Positions 35,231-44,604 of a stretch of 64,000 nucleotides of DNA are shown here, piece after piece. The translations under genes were made by a program, and so were the position numbers. This DNA is from Blastocladiella emersonii ATCC 22665 (Eukaryota > Blastocladiomycota > Blastocladiomycetes > Blastocladiales > Blastocladiaceae): positions 930,001-994,000 of the forward strand of contig JANHCV010000006.1 in NCBI GenBank assembly GCA_025594325.1, written 5' to 3'. How positions within the stretch are numbered: the first letter of the stretch is position 1; every line of letters begins with the position of its first letter. The notes beneath the pieces were generated by a model. That model was not told where the DNA came from. It saw only the letters and a list, made by a program, of their open reading frames with translations, and ran no database searches.

Positions 35231-35726
35231 TCATTCGCTCGCGGCAGCAACACCCGCTTCACATGTCTCCGCCAACTCTTCGTCTTCTTGAATCGGCGAC
35301 AGGCGGGGATTCTGGGGGTGGGGTACTGATACGGGCACGGCTACGGGCTGATGAGGCAAGGGAGGAGCAGAAGGTGCAATCGATGGCGAGCTGGAGGAGA
35401 GAGATGTGTACAAAACGGGGAGTGATGCTCGGTTGGGCAGCGACGGCCAACCCGTGAGGAAGCGGAGTGTGAGCGCGCCGGCGGCCGAGACCGCGACGAC
35501 TCCCAGGACCACGGCGGCGGCGAGTAGGGACCAGTTGAACGAGGGAACAGCGAGGCGCCACGCGGCGAGGCCGAGAGCGGCGGCGGCTGCAGCGACTTGG
35601 CGGTGGGTGATGGCGGGAGTGGAGGAAACGGGGGAAACATGCGATGAGGAAGCAGGAGTTGGCCACGCCGCCGGCGTCCGCGGCGACCCAGGCGGCGTCG
35701 GCGCGGGCGGCGGGCGGTGGGCGTGG
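35231..35726 (-). other. Coding-like segment with membrane hairpin, possible last exon of the I-BAR gene
   Basis: Directly 3' of the I-BAR stop, another minus frame stays open to a TGA at 35231-35233. It encodes a Pro/Ser/Thr-rich linker, two adjacent hydrophobic st retches (about 35480-35590), a Pro-rich linker and an acidic tail ending GVAAASE. There is no nearby in-frame ATG. A 67-nt intron from GTGGGAAG (about 35801) to ..TCGAG would join it in frame to the I-BAR exon, but both splice signals are weak compared with other introns here. It could be an alternative 3' exon or a separate gene with an unseen 5' exon. Confidence 0.4.
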
Positions 35727-37341
35727 TCAAACCCTCGACCCGTGATACCCGGCCTCGCGGGCGCTCGTCGCGCGCGGGGACCAGCCGCCGCCCTTCCCAC
35801 CGCCGTAGCCCGTCGCGGACGCGCGGTCGGGCGACTGCGGGAACGCGGCGGCGGTCGAGCTCGGCGGCGGAGACGGGTGCACGTCGAAGCCGCTGGTGGC
35901 GCCGGGCGAGTGGACGAGCATTGGCGCGATCTGGCGCGACACGAGCTTGGGCGGCGGCGGCGGCATGGGCGGCGGCGGGCTCGCGGACGACGGGCCCATG
36001 AGGTGAGCCACGTCCTCGTACGACGTGATGCCGGCGGGCCGCGCGCGCGACGCGGAGCGGTGCCGTGGCGCCGGGTGGTGCACGGGGACGGCGGGCGCCG
36101 AGTCGAGCGTGGGCGCGGGCGGCGCGGCGCGGTGGTGCCGGCTCGATCGCCGGCGGACCGGTGCGCTGGCGGGGTGCGCGGCGGAGGGCGCGTCGACGGC
36201 CGAGTGGAACATGGGTTCGGCTCCGTGGTCGTGAACGGCACGCGCGTCGTGGAAGACCTGGTCGTCGGGCTGAGCATGGTGGTGATAGTGCGACGCGGCG
36301 GGTTGTGGAGCAAAGTGCGCGTGTGGGTGCATCGTCGGGGATACCGCGTGCCGCGACGGCGATGGTGGCCATGTCGGCGAGAGCGCGCGAGGTGGGGACA
36401 GCGCTCGCCGCTCGGGCGACGCGTTCCGCCGCACGGGCGATGCGGGCCGGTGGACAACGAGCGATGCGGCCGCTGCCTGCGCCGCCGCGACAGAGTGGTT
36501 GGACCACTGCTGTACGTTGCAGCAGTGCGCGTAGGCCTTGCCGTAGAGGGCATTGGACTGGTGGACGAGCTGGGCGTGGCATCGGTCGGCGAGGAAGGCG
36601 ACGTTGCGGTGCTCCTCGCCCATGATGGCGTCGAACTGGGCGTTCTTGATGCCCTCGAGCTCGTTGGCGAGGCGGGCGAGGTCGCGCAGGGCGCCCTGGT
36701 ACTCTGTGATGTGGGCATTGGCGGTGCGCGGGTCGCCGCGGGCGCGCGGGTCGTTGACGAGGGTGGACGAGACCTTGGCGACGCCGTGGCGCTCAATGGC
36801 CTTGACCTGCTTGGTGTTGTGGTCGCGGGCCTGGCGGAAGCGGTCGGCAGTGGCCTTGATGTTGGCCTTGTGCGCGGCGTAGTTTTGCCGCAGCGGGTCG
36901 ATGAGGTCCGACTCGAGCTGCACCGCGCTCGTGTCGAGGCCCGCGGCGAGGATGGACTGGAGCGTGGCGAACTGGCGGATCGCGTTGGCTAAATCGGCGG
37001 GGTGATGAGTGTGTGCGGTGGCGGAGATGGTGGCGCAGCAGCAGCGAGGCCCGCGTACCCGGCGCGTCCGAGAGGGATGGGGCCGAGTCGGCAAAGTTGG
37101 CGAGCGTCGCGGCCACGTCCCGGGCGCGGTTGGCGAGGGTGCGCATGGCCGAGGTCATGTCGCCGACGACCTTGATCACGTCCTTGTAGGCGCGCTTGGC
37201 GTCCTCGATCTCGGTCGACGTGACGGACGCGATGACGTTGCGCGGCGGGAGCAGCAGCGGCGCGTCGCCCGACACCATGCCGCCGGCGGCGGGCGAGGCG
37301 GCGCGGTGGTGGTGGTGGTGGTTGCTGCGGAGGCGCATCAT
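35727..37341 (-). CDS. I-BAR / IMD domain protein
   Basis: Two exons (37341-37059, 36988-35727) and a 70-nt intron give 514 aa. Residues about 40-240 are helical and resemble the IMD of IRSp53/MIM: YKDVIKVVGDMTSAMRTLAN, LESDLIDPLRQNYAAHKANIKATADRF, and EEHRNVAFLADRCHAQLVHQSNALYGKAY, which parallels the EERRRFCFLVEKQC block of animal IMDs. The intron is phase 1 and splicing keeps the helix continuous. IMDs bind acidic phospholipids and curve membranes outward. The C-terminal half is Pro/Ser/His-rich with polyproline runs (PPPPMPPPPPK), likely SH3/profilin ligands; no SH3 domain is seen. The reading frame may continue through a further splice to 35231 (separate entry). Confidence 0.82.
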
Positions 37342-37948
37342 CTTGTGCTCAATCGACGAGGGTTGGGTGATGAGCGGCGGAAGCGGCGGCCGAGGAGAGA
37401 AGTAGCGGCAGCAGCAACGGCGATGGGGCCAATGACCGCCTTTCCTCGAATGGTGCTAGCGCGCGGGTTGCGCGTGCCGAACCGCGTCAGCGTCTACGTG
37501 ATGTATCCCGGGCGGAAATGAACAGGGCGATGGAGGGAGGAGCAGCCGACGCGTGGAGCCGGGCCGGGGAGGCGGGCCGTGCGTGCGTGGGAGCAAGGGG
37601 GACGCGTCGGCTCGCGGCAGGTGGCTGTGGCGGCGGCAGGCGTTGCTCTAAGTGGTGGGAACCGCCGCTGTTACTCTCGTTCGCTCTGACTGCCGCGAAA
37701 ATCGGTCTGGCCGGGATCAAAGCGGTGGCGGGCCGGTCCAGAGACGGCAGTTGCATGCAGTGGCGGGGCGCGGATCCATGGTGACGACGGCATCGACGAG
37801 GGCAGGGCGGAGGAGGGCGGGGATGGTCAGGGCGGAGCGGTCGGCTGCCGTGACCCGCGGACGTGCATCCGGGCCCCGCGGCCTGCCCCGCGGCCTTCCC
37901 AACGCGGGAGGTCGGTGGGAGAGGGATGAGACAGTCGCGTCTCGCGGC

Positions 37949-37992
37949 GCGTTTCAGCGCGAAAACCGGCGCACGCGGCCGTCACGCGAGCG
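37949..37992. repeat. 44-bp dispersed element, copy A
   Basis: Begins GCGTTTCAGCGCGAAAACC and is identical to 44432-44475 except for one base (G versus T at position 23). Copy A lies about 95 nt upstream of a TATA-like site (38087). Confidence 0.8.
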
Positions 37993-38086
37993 AGCGGAAA
38001 CCAGTCTTGACCTGGCAGGACCTGGGGGCTCGAACGCCGAGGCCGAAGGTCGAAGCCGTGGGGCCGAGGCCCGTCTCGACAAGTAC

Positions 38087-38092
38087 TATAAG
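38087..38092 (+). promoter_or_regulatory. TATA-like site
   Basis: TATAAG within GTACTATAAGTCGCC, 80 nt before an ATG at 38172. The spacing is like that of the permease promoter, but the downstream frame is weak. Confidence 0.3.
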
Positions 38093-38171
38093 TCGCCCTG
38101 GGGGTCTCGGCACACCCCGCAGCGTGTCCGCGGGGCTGTTGTCGCCGCCGCCGCCGCCGCCGAAGGGCCCC

Positions 38172-38411
38172 ATGAAGCATCATGCACCGCCGTCGTCCGG
38201 CACCGACACGCCGGCGAACGCGATCGCGGGAGCCGTACGTCGCAGCCACTGCTGTGAGGACCGCGGACGGCCCCCGCAGCGCGAGTCGGCGTCCGTCGCG
38301 CGCTTCGTCGTGGCGCAAACCCAGGACGGGTCGGACCGGGTGCCGCCCCGCCGCTTCGGCTTCCTTCTCCGCTCAGGGGGGGCTGCGTTGGTAGTTTCGG
38401 CTTGGCGTTGA
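38172..38411 (+). CDS. Possible 79-aa ORF downstream of TATA-like site
   Basis: ATG at 38172 to a TGA at 38409-38411; the product begins MKHHAPPSSGTD. It is Arg/Ser/Ala-rich with no recognisable domain. A GTACGT at about 38236 could be a donor, so the true product may be spliced. Listed because copy A of the 44-bp element and a TATA-like site lie upstream in order. Confidence 0.2.
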   Translation: MKHHAPPSSGTDTPANAIAGAVRRSHCCEDRGRPPQRESASVARFVVAQTQDGSDRVPPRRFGFLLRSGGAALVVSAWR

Positions 38412-38792
38412 GGCGGCCGAGGGCGGCTCGGAGGCTCGCTGGAACGACTGGGATTCTCTCTCTCCCTCGCTCTCCGCCGTTGAGACAAGCAACCTCAGAA
38501 AATTGCAATGTTGGCTTCGCACGAACGTGTACCCTCGGCAGACCACGTCCACGGCCCTCGGTGTTTGGAGTGGGCCGCGCGCCGTGGTGCTGCGGGCCAG
38601 CTCTCGTTGGCGGCCGTCGGCCCCTGCGCGCGCGCACCCGCCTCGGAGCAGACCCTCGGGGAGGTTGTCGAATCCTCTCGGGATCGCATGTCCGATGTTC
38701 TCGATGTTTCGCACCAGCTGAAGCGCATTCACAAGGAGGCGCACTCTCGAGTCACGTTCGCGGTCTAGGAGCTCCAAAGAGCAATCGATTTC

Positions 38793-39224
38793 TTGACTCG
38801 AGTCTGTAACTCAATGATGCGCCGTCCGAGCGAGTACCATGTTCTCCTCGCTCAACTTGCCATGTTCTCCTCGCTCAGCTTGAGCCGCGCCTTATCGACC
38901 TTAACGCCTTCTTGGCGCGTGCGGGGGGAGGTTCTGGACCTCGTCAACGCCTCGGCCGCCAAGCTCGGAGGTGAGTTCACGGACCACGGCTTCCTCTCGC
39001 CATTCGCCACGATTGCAGGCGCTATCACGCTTCTTGGCGAGGCGGCATATCTCAAACGAATCGTTGGGACCCCCTTTGGCAAACTCTTTGAATGCGTCGA
39101 GCAAGCAGATCAAGCTATCGTCTCGGCCGGCTATGACTTTGCTGAAATGCGTGCTCGCAGGACGGGCATTGCCAACTACCCTCCCTGCTACTACCACGAG
39201 CAGCGAGGCTGGCAACACTCGTGA
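38793..39224 (+). CDS. Possible helical ORF, 143 aa
   Basis: The frame codes an amphipathic all-helical pattern: LDLVNASAAKLGG, FLSPFATIAGAITLLGEAAY and LFECVEQADQAIVSAGYD. The arrangement recalls the four-helix N-terminal module of MLKL-like and fungal TKL-kinase proteins, but no kinase domain follows and the match is only by eye. A 23-bp tandem duplication (38837-38882) inflates its start (VLLAQLAMFSSL). It may be a gene fragment. Confidence 0.3.
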   Translation: MTRVCNSMMRRPSEYHVLLAQLAMFSSLSLSRALSTLTPSWRVRGEVLDLVNASAAKLGGEFTDHGFLSPFATIAGAITLLGEAAYLKRIVGTPFGKLFECVEQADQAIVSAGYDFAEMRARRTGIANYPPCYYHEQRGWQHS

Positions 39225-39570
39225 CGCAGAACAGGACTTGAGCCTCAATGTATTTCTTGATTCTTCACTGATGTCAACCGTAGATCATCTTTTGAAAGAG
39301 AGGCATTTCGGCTCAACGCACTAGCGGAGCCCCCCAACTCACTGACCCTGGCGCATGCTGAACACCATCACGTCCCGGACTCGATAGGCGCCTCGCACAT
39401 TCCGGGCACACTGAAAGACTGGGCGCTTGGGTTCGGAACTTGCAATTCTGTTACGTTGCACCAAGTCGTTTGTAGCCTTCTAGGGTCGGGAGCCGTCGAC
39501 AACCTTCCGAAACGCGAAAGAACGCGAAGTGGCTCAAGCGTCACGTGTGTGGCGCGTCGCGTCGCGTCGC

Positions 39571-39589
39571 GCAACGCGTTACGCGTTGC
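39571..39589. repeat. Perfect 8-bp palindrome with 3-nt loop
   Basis: GCAACGCG-TTA-CGCGTTGC, set in a run of CGCGTCG repeats. It could form a short hairpin; significance is unknown. Confidence 0.5.
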
Positions 39590-40478
39590 AACGCGAGTTC
39601 CGTTGCAATCCGCCGCCGATCACCACGGTCTCAATACCCAGAGGCTCTACGCAAGGGTGAATCACGGCAATCATGATGCAACGCGATGCTGAAGCTCATG
39701 AAACGCGCAGCGCTCGGCCGTCGTCGCGAGCGCGGCCTCCCAACTTGCTTGACGGACCCCGAAGAGTGCGATTCAGACTTTAAATCATCTGATTCGTATT
39801 TGACGCACAGAAAGTCGCGGAGCGACGCTGCGCTCCGCGATGGACGGACTTGCGACCCGCGCGACCAAAGAACGGCCTTGAAATGGCTAGGTCCTCGCGA
39901 TTCAATCATTTCCGTCATGACGTAACTATTCTGCTATTTTGGCTGTCCTCGGTTGCATCGACTCAGTCGGATATGGCGGCTGGGCCAGGGACGCCGGAAC
40001 TGCGTTGACGAGGGTAGGACTCGCGCTTTGAACCGCGCAAGGCGAAGCGAGCCCCGCGAACACGTGCTGGTGAGCTCACGCGAGCTCAGCTCGATGTCAC
40101 GCGCGCCGTGCGAGACGCGTTTGCGAGACGCTCGCGCGAACACGCACACAAGTCCTTCGCCCACGTAGCGACGCGGCAACGGCTCCTCGCAATGGATCTC
40201 TCCCAGCAACGGCAACCGAGTCACATGGGCGACTGGCCTTCGAGCTCGGTTTCGTTCAGCCGAGTCAGTCGGTCAGTCGGGCGCCGCGGGCCCGGTCCCC
40301 CACGCTGCTGCCTCCCTCCCTCTCTCCCTCCCGCTGCGCCGTGCTGCCTCCCTCCCTCTCCCCTCATCGCCGCTCGACCCGTCTCCCCTCCCGATTCTCC
40401 CTAGTGGTCCTCCCTCGTCGATTATCACGCTTCAAGATTGCCTCCCGGCTCCAAGGAAACACCCCCCGCAGCAACACC

Positions 40479-42541
40479 ATGTTCGCCATCACCATCTCGT
40501 CGCCCAAGGTGCACTCGCAGTCGCAGTCGTCGGCGCGGTCCACCGTGTCGCCCAAGCCGGCCGCCAAGAAGTCGTCGCTGTTCTCTTCGTCGTCGCGCGC
40601 GCCCAAGGTCCCGCTCGCTGCCGTCCATACCCATACCCTCAACGTGGCTGCTGGCTCGGCCACGGCGGCGGCGGGCGCGGGCCCCGCGAAGCAGCGGTCG
40701 CCCATGGACCGCCTCGCGGCGTGCATCAAGACGGCGTTCGGTCGACTCGTCCCCGGCCGCAAGCGCGCGGCCAAGGCGGCCAAGATGGCCAAGACGGCGG
40801 CGGCTCAGGCGGCGGCTCCTGCTTGTTCTGCGTCCCCGGCCACCTCCATGGCCCGCCTCGCCAAGCAGCAGTCGACGTCGCAGCACCTGTCGGTCGAGAA
40901 GTCGGTCAAGGACTTGTACGTTGCATCCAGTCGCGACTCGTGGTGCTGCAAGTACTGGCACTCATCTCGTTCTTCGCCTCGTGTAGCACTACCTCCGCTA
41001 CCACCACCTTCGGCTCGCGGCGCAACAGCTGCCGTGACAGCAGCAGTCTCGCGCTCGACGACGTCGAGGTGGCGGTGGCGGCGGTTCCAAGTCCAGCGGT
41101 CGCGTCGGACTCGACGCTGCCGGCTGGCACAGCTTCCGAGGTCGGTACCAATACCAGCGCCAGCTCCACGACGGCTGCGCAGGCCGACGGCTCTGGTACC
41201 GATTTCGAGGACGAGGGGCTCGCCACCGAGTCGCTCGTGGCCACGGACCCGACTACCGAGATCCAGCTCCAGATCTCGTTGTCGCTCACGTCCGAGGCCG
41301 AGCCCAAGGTCCAGGCGGTCGACCCGATCGCCATCATCGAGGAGTACGAGGAGGTCAAGCAGGACGGCCCCGTCGTCGAGGCCGCCGTCGAGCGGGAGCG
41401 CCGCGACTCGGGCGTCGCCGAGGACATTGCCCAAGGTGTCGCCGCGGTGCTCGCCGTTCAGCAGCTGCAGCAGCACTCGGTCGCGCAGCAGCAGGTGGTG
41501 TCGGTCCAGCTGCAGAACTCGGTCGAGCAGCAGCAGGAGTCGGCGGTCGAGCTGCTCGAGGTGCCCATCGCGCCAACTACGACCGCGTTCCCGTCGGTGC
41601 CCGAGCTCGCCGCGGTCCCGTCGGTGCTCGTGCCGCCGGCGCAGGTCCCAGTCGTCGTCAACTCGGCGCCCGTGACAACGCCAGGCGTCGCCGAGACCGA
41701 GATCCCCGCCGCCGCACCGGTCTTCATCCAGGTCGCTGACGTCGAGGTCCAGGACGCGCCCGTGCAGTCGCCGGCCGTGGCGCGCGTGGCCCACGCTATG
41801 CTCGCGCTCCTCAACATGTTCCCGGCCACGGCGTCGCTCGCCCGCGACCAGGCCAAGAACATTGCGACGCACCTCGCGCCGTCGCACCTCGCCGTCGACC
41901 TGTACAAGTACGCGTGGTCGAGCTCGGCCGCGCGCAAGTGCGGCACGTCGGGCCAGGTCATGCTCGCGACGCCCGTCAGCGTGTCGCGCACCATGTGCCC
42001 GGTCGAGTTCGTCTGGTGGGGGTCGCGCCCGATCCCCGTGGCGCTGCTCCGTGGCACGACCGATGCCGAGAAGATGGCCGACACGACCAAGGTGACGATC
42101 GGCCAGCTGTACCAGTTCGTCGCGGCGGCGCTGCCCGACGACGAGCTCGAGCGGCTCGCGGTGCTCGACGAGGTGGCCGCCGCGTACCCGGCCCAGCTCA
42201 AGCCGCTCGCGCTCGTGCTCGGGTTCATGTTCCTCAAGGCCGGCAGCAAGCTTGCCGACGCCGTCACCAAGCTGCTCGCGCTGTGGTGGTTCGACGGCCG
42301 CACGCACCCCACCGTGGCACCGGGTGCGCTCGACACGGTCGGTGGCGAGCAGGCGTCCGACAAGATCAAGGCCGTGTGGCGCGAGCTGCTGGCGGCGGGC
42401 GCGCGCGAGTACCGCGACACGATCCGGACAGACTTCCTGACGCCGGCCGAGTTCATGCACGACAAGCGCACCGCGGACGACCCCGCGCTCGTCCGCGCAA
42501 TGGCCAAGGCCAAGGAGACAAAGAAACCGGCCGAGCAGTGA
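40479..42541 (+). CDS. Orphan protein with low-complexity N-terminus and helical C-terminal domain
   Basis: Two exons, 40479-40915 and 40987-42541, joined across a 71-nt intron (GTACGT..GTGTAG) at phase 2, give 663 aa. Residues 1-150 are basic and Ser/Ala-rich; about 150-430 are acidic and Val/Gln-rich with a Gln-rich stretch (LQQHSVAQQQVV). Residues about 430-660 look folded and helical, with PSHLAVDLYKYAW, CPVEFVWWGSRPIPVALLRG and LALVLGFMFLKAGSKLADAV. One moderately hydrophobic helix there could be membrane-associated. I recognise no family. The other frames are Arg-rich, and codon use strongly favours this one. Confidence 0.78.
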
Positions 42542-42798
42542 TTGAATGAGTGGTGTCGATGCCTTGTAAGCCCATTTTCCTAGTTTTGTTTGCCCATCCC
42601 ATTCATTGTTGTCCGCATAGGTTGTTGTTTTCGCGGGCATCGGCGGCGGCCATGGCCGTGGCGACGTTTCTCGCCCGCCTGACGACCGAGTAATTTGCCC
42701 TTCACGTTCTGTACCACTCATAGTTTTAATCCATCTGTTTTTGCGTTCCTCTGATCGACTCGTCCGTTCTCTCATCTCGCTTGGCATCAGTGCAAGGC

Positions 42799-43413
42799 TC
42801 AAAGCTCGATGATGTTGACCTCGACCTGCATCCCACACCCCTCGCACACGTCGAACCCCTCCTTGTCCTCGTCGGGCTTGAAGTCGTGGACGTGGGCCTC
42901 CTCCTGCTCGGCCCACAGCGAGGTGCGGGTCGCGTTGCGGAGCTGGGCGAGCTTCTTCTTGAACTTGGTCTCCTTGCGCTTGACCTTGTCGTCTTCGCGG
43001 CGCGCGTACTCGGCGTCCATGGCGTCGAGGCTGCCCCACTTGTCGATGGCTTTTCGATCTCGCCGCGCAGGTACAGGTACGTGTCGTAGTACGTGTTCTT
43101 GAGCGGGTTCGGCTTGCGTCACACCTTGAAGTTGCCGACCACGGTCAGCTCTTCCTCGGTCAGCAGGTAGTCCTACGTCGGGTTCGATTCGCGGGTTAAC
43201 GAGCAGTGAAAGGATGGGTTGAGCGCGGGCGTGGCGTACCTGGCGGGCCTCGGTCTTGGTGAGCAGGGCGTACTTCTCGGGCAGCTTCTCCTTGCACGCC
43301 CAGCGCACGTTGACGTCAAAGTGCTCGACGTAGCGCCTGTCGAGGTCGAGCGAGCCGCACTCGACGCACTCCGGTGCGAAATCGGGGTCGAGAGGGACGG
43401 CTATCGTAGTCAT
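42799..43413 (-). pseudogene. XPA/RAD14: XPA / RAD14 nucleotide-excision-repair gene, apparently broken
   Basis: Exon 1 (43413-43240) codes CVECG and then KLPEKYALLTKTEARQ, the XPA zinc-finger region. A 67-nt intron (43239-43173) leads to DYLLTEEEL. Three lesions follow from comparison with the family. The first Cys of the second zinc pair reads Arg (NVRWAC, expected CxxC). A TGA interrupts exon 2 at 43119-43121 just before RKPNPLKNTYYDTYLYLRGE. A one-base loss near 43050 shifts the frame before AIDKWGSLDAMDAEYARR, after which the conserved C-terminus runs to 42799. XPA scaffolds repair at DNA lesions, and the zinc finger is essential. No alternative intron removes both breaks. It could be a real pseudogene or local sequence error. 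Confidence 0.85.
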
Positions 43414-43419
43414 GCATCA

Positions 43420-44330
43420 GTGAACCAACGTGCGCTGCCGCTGTTGTTGCTGTTGGGCGGCCGCACCTGCGGCAGCCTCGGCGGCGGGGTGGCGATCATG
43501 ACGGGTTTGTCGGCGAGCGCGTCCTCGTCATTGATGGAGGGGAAGGCGAACCGGCCCGAGCAGGGTCACGTAGGTGGCGTAGAGCGGATCGAGGCGCGGG
43601 TGGCCGTGGAAGGCGAGGGCCCGCGACGGGAAGTACTGCAGCGGCGGAGTGCGCACGGGGAGCGTGGGCGAGCGAGGCGTTGGTGAGCAGGCCGCCGAGC
43701 GCCGCCCTGATGGCAGTCGTCAATTACGGAGAGAACACCTAGGCGCGGGAGGTCCGTTCAGCATTACGAAACCGCTGCCGCGCGCGAGCGCGGAGAGGAT
43801 GGTCGCGTACCTCGGGGTGGCCATCGACCGCCGCTCGGGCCCGTTGAGCTTGAAGACGCCGGTTTCGAGCAATTGCTGGGTCGGGCTATTCTCTGGCTGC
43901 TACACGTGGAGGAGCGGGTTGGTTGGTAGAGGCCTGTGTCGAAGCGGGTCGCGGCAGCGAGATCGAACAGCAGGGCGGCACGCCGCAGCTGGCTGCCGAT
44001 TGAGATCAAGATGCGCTTGTGGAAAGAGGTTACCTTGCGGATCTCGGGCGTCGAGGTCGTGCTGCAGAGAGCGGCGGCGGCATCGGGCGTGGGCTGTCCG
44101 TGGACGGCACGCGCGCGGGTGGCGCGATGGCGATGGGGACGCGGGCGGGCCACTCGCAGTGACGGCAGCGGATGGCCAGCTTGCCGCCCGGTGCCATGGT
44201 GGGTGAGCGTGGTCAGCAGAAGGCTGCCGAGCTCGCTGCGGGTCGTCGTGGTGCGTGCAACGGGGCGGCGATTCATATCGAGCCGGACATGGCCGAAAAG
44301 ATGCATGAAGTTCCAGAGGGTAGATCACAT
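43420..44330 (-). pseudogene. Frame-broken coding-like segment beside the XPA relic
   Basis: Several minus-strand stretches with coding-type codon use lie in different frames: MAPGGKLAIRCRHCEWPARV (CxxC, start near 44197), HGQPTPDAAAALCSTTSTPE, LLETGVFKLNGPERRSMATP followed by YATILSALARGSGFVMLNGP, then PPLQYFPSRALAFHGHPRL and FAFPSINDEDALADKPVMIA. The last runs to a TGA that overlaps the XPA ATG. Short introns could join some pieces (GTAACC at about 43992, TAG near 43880), but at least two frame changes remain unexplained. I do not recognise the product. Confidence 0.4.
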
Positions 44331-44431
44331 AGAGCCAAGTCGGGAACAGGTGTGCGGAGAGCGTAGCGATTGAGGAGGGAGCAGAGCGGCGGCGGGGTCC
44401 GTTCCGCGAGGCGCATCGCGTCAGAGGAAGC

Positions 44432-44475
44432 GCGTTTCAGCGCGAAAACCGGCTCACGCGGCCGTCACGCGAGCG
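44432..44475. repeat. 44-bp dispersed element, copy B
   Basis: One mismatch to 37949-37992. This copy lies 129 nt before the Nic96 start codon, so it may be a promoter module. Confidence 0.8.
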
Positions 44476-44593
44476 TGCAAAACTGGTTTTGAGGTCGCTC
44501 GCTCACCGCGCGACTTCTCTCGCAGACGCGGCAGCAGTCGCAGATCACCCCCGAGACGCCCCACAGACGGCGCCCTCGACCCTCCCCACTCGC

Positions 44594-44600
44594 TGCAACG
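44594..44600 (+). promoter_or_regulatory. TGCAACG start-proximal motif of the Nic96 gene
   Basis: CTCGCTGCAACGCACC directly before the ATG at 44605, the closest match to the element seen at the BtuF-like and 5-phosphatase genes. Confidence 0.35.
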
Positions 44601-44604
44601 CACC

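Larger units (their letters stand above)
37342..40478. other. Gene-poor region
   Basis: 3.1 kb between the I-BAR start and the next confident gene. It contains one copy of a 44-bp dispersed element, a TATA-like site, a short 79-codon frame, a possible helical ORF (38793-39224), a 23-bp tandem duplication (38837-38882) and a GCAACGCG/CGCGTTGC palindrome (39571-39589). No intact recognisable gene. Confidence 0.45.

Noticed and set aside
43176-43197. GGTTCGATTC resembling a tRNA B box
   Set aside because: It lies in the XPA intron with no A box, acceptor stem or anticodon arm at the proper distance.
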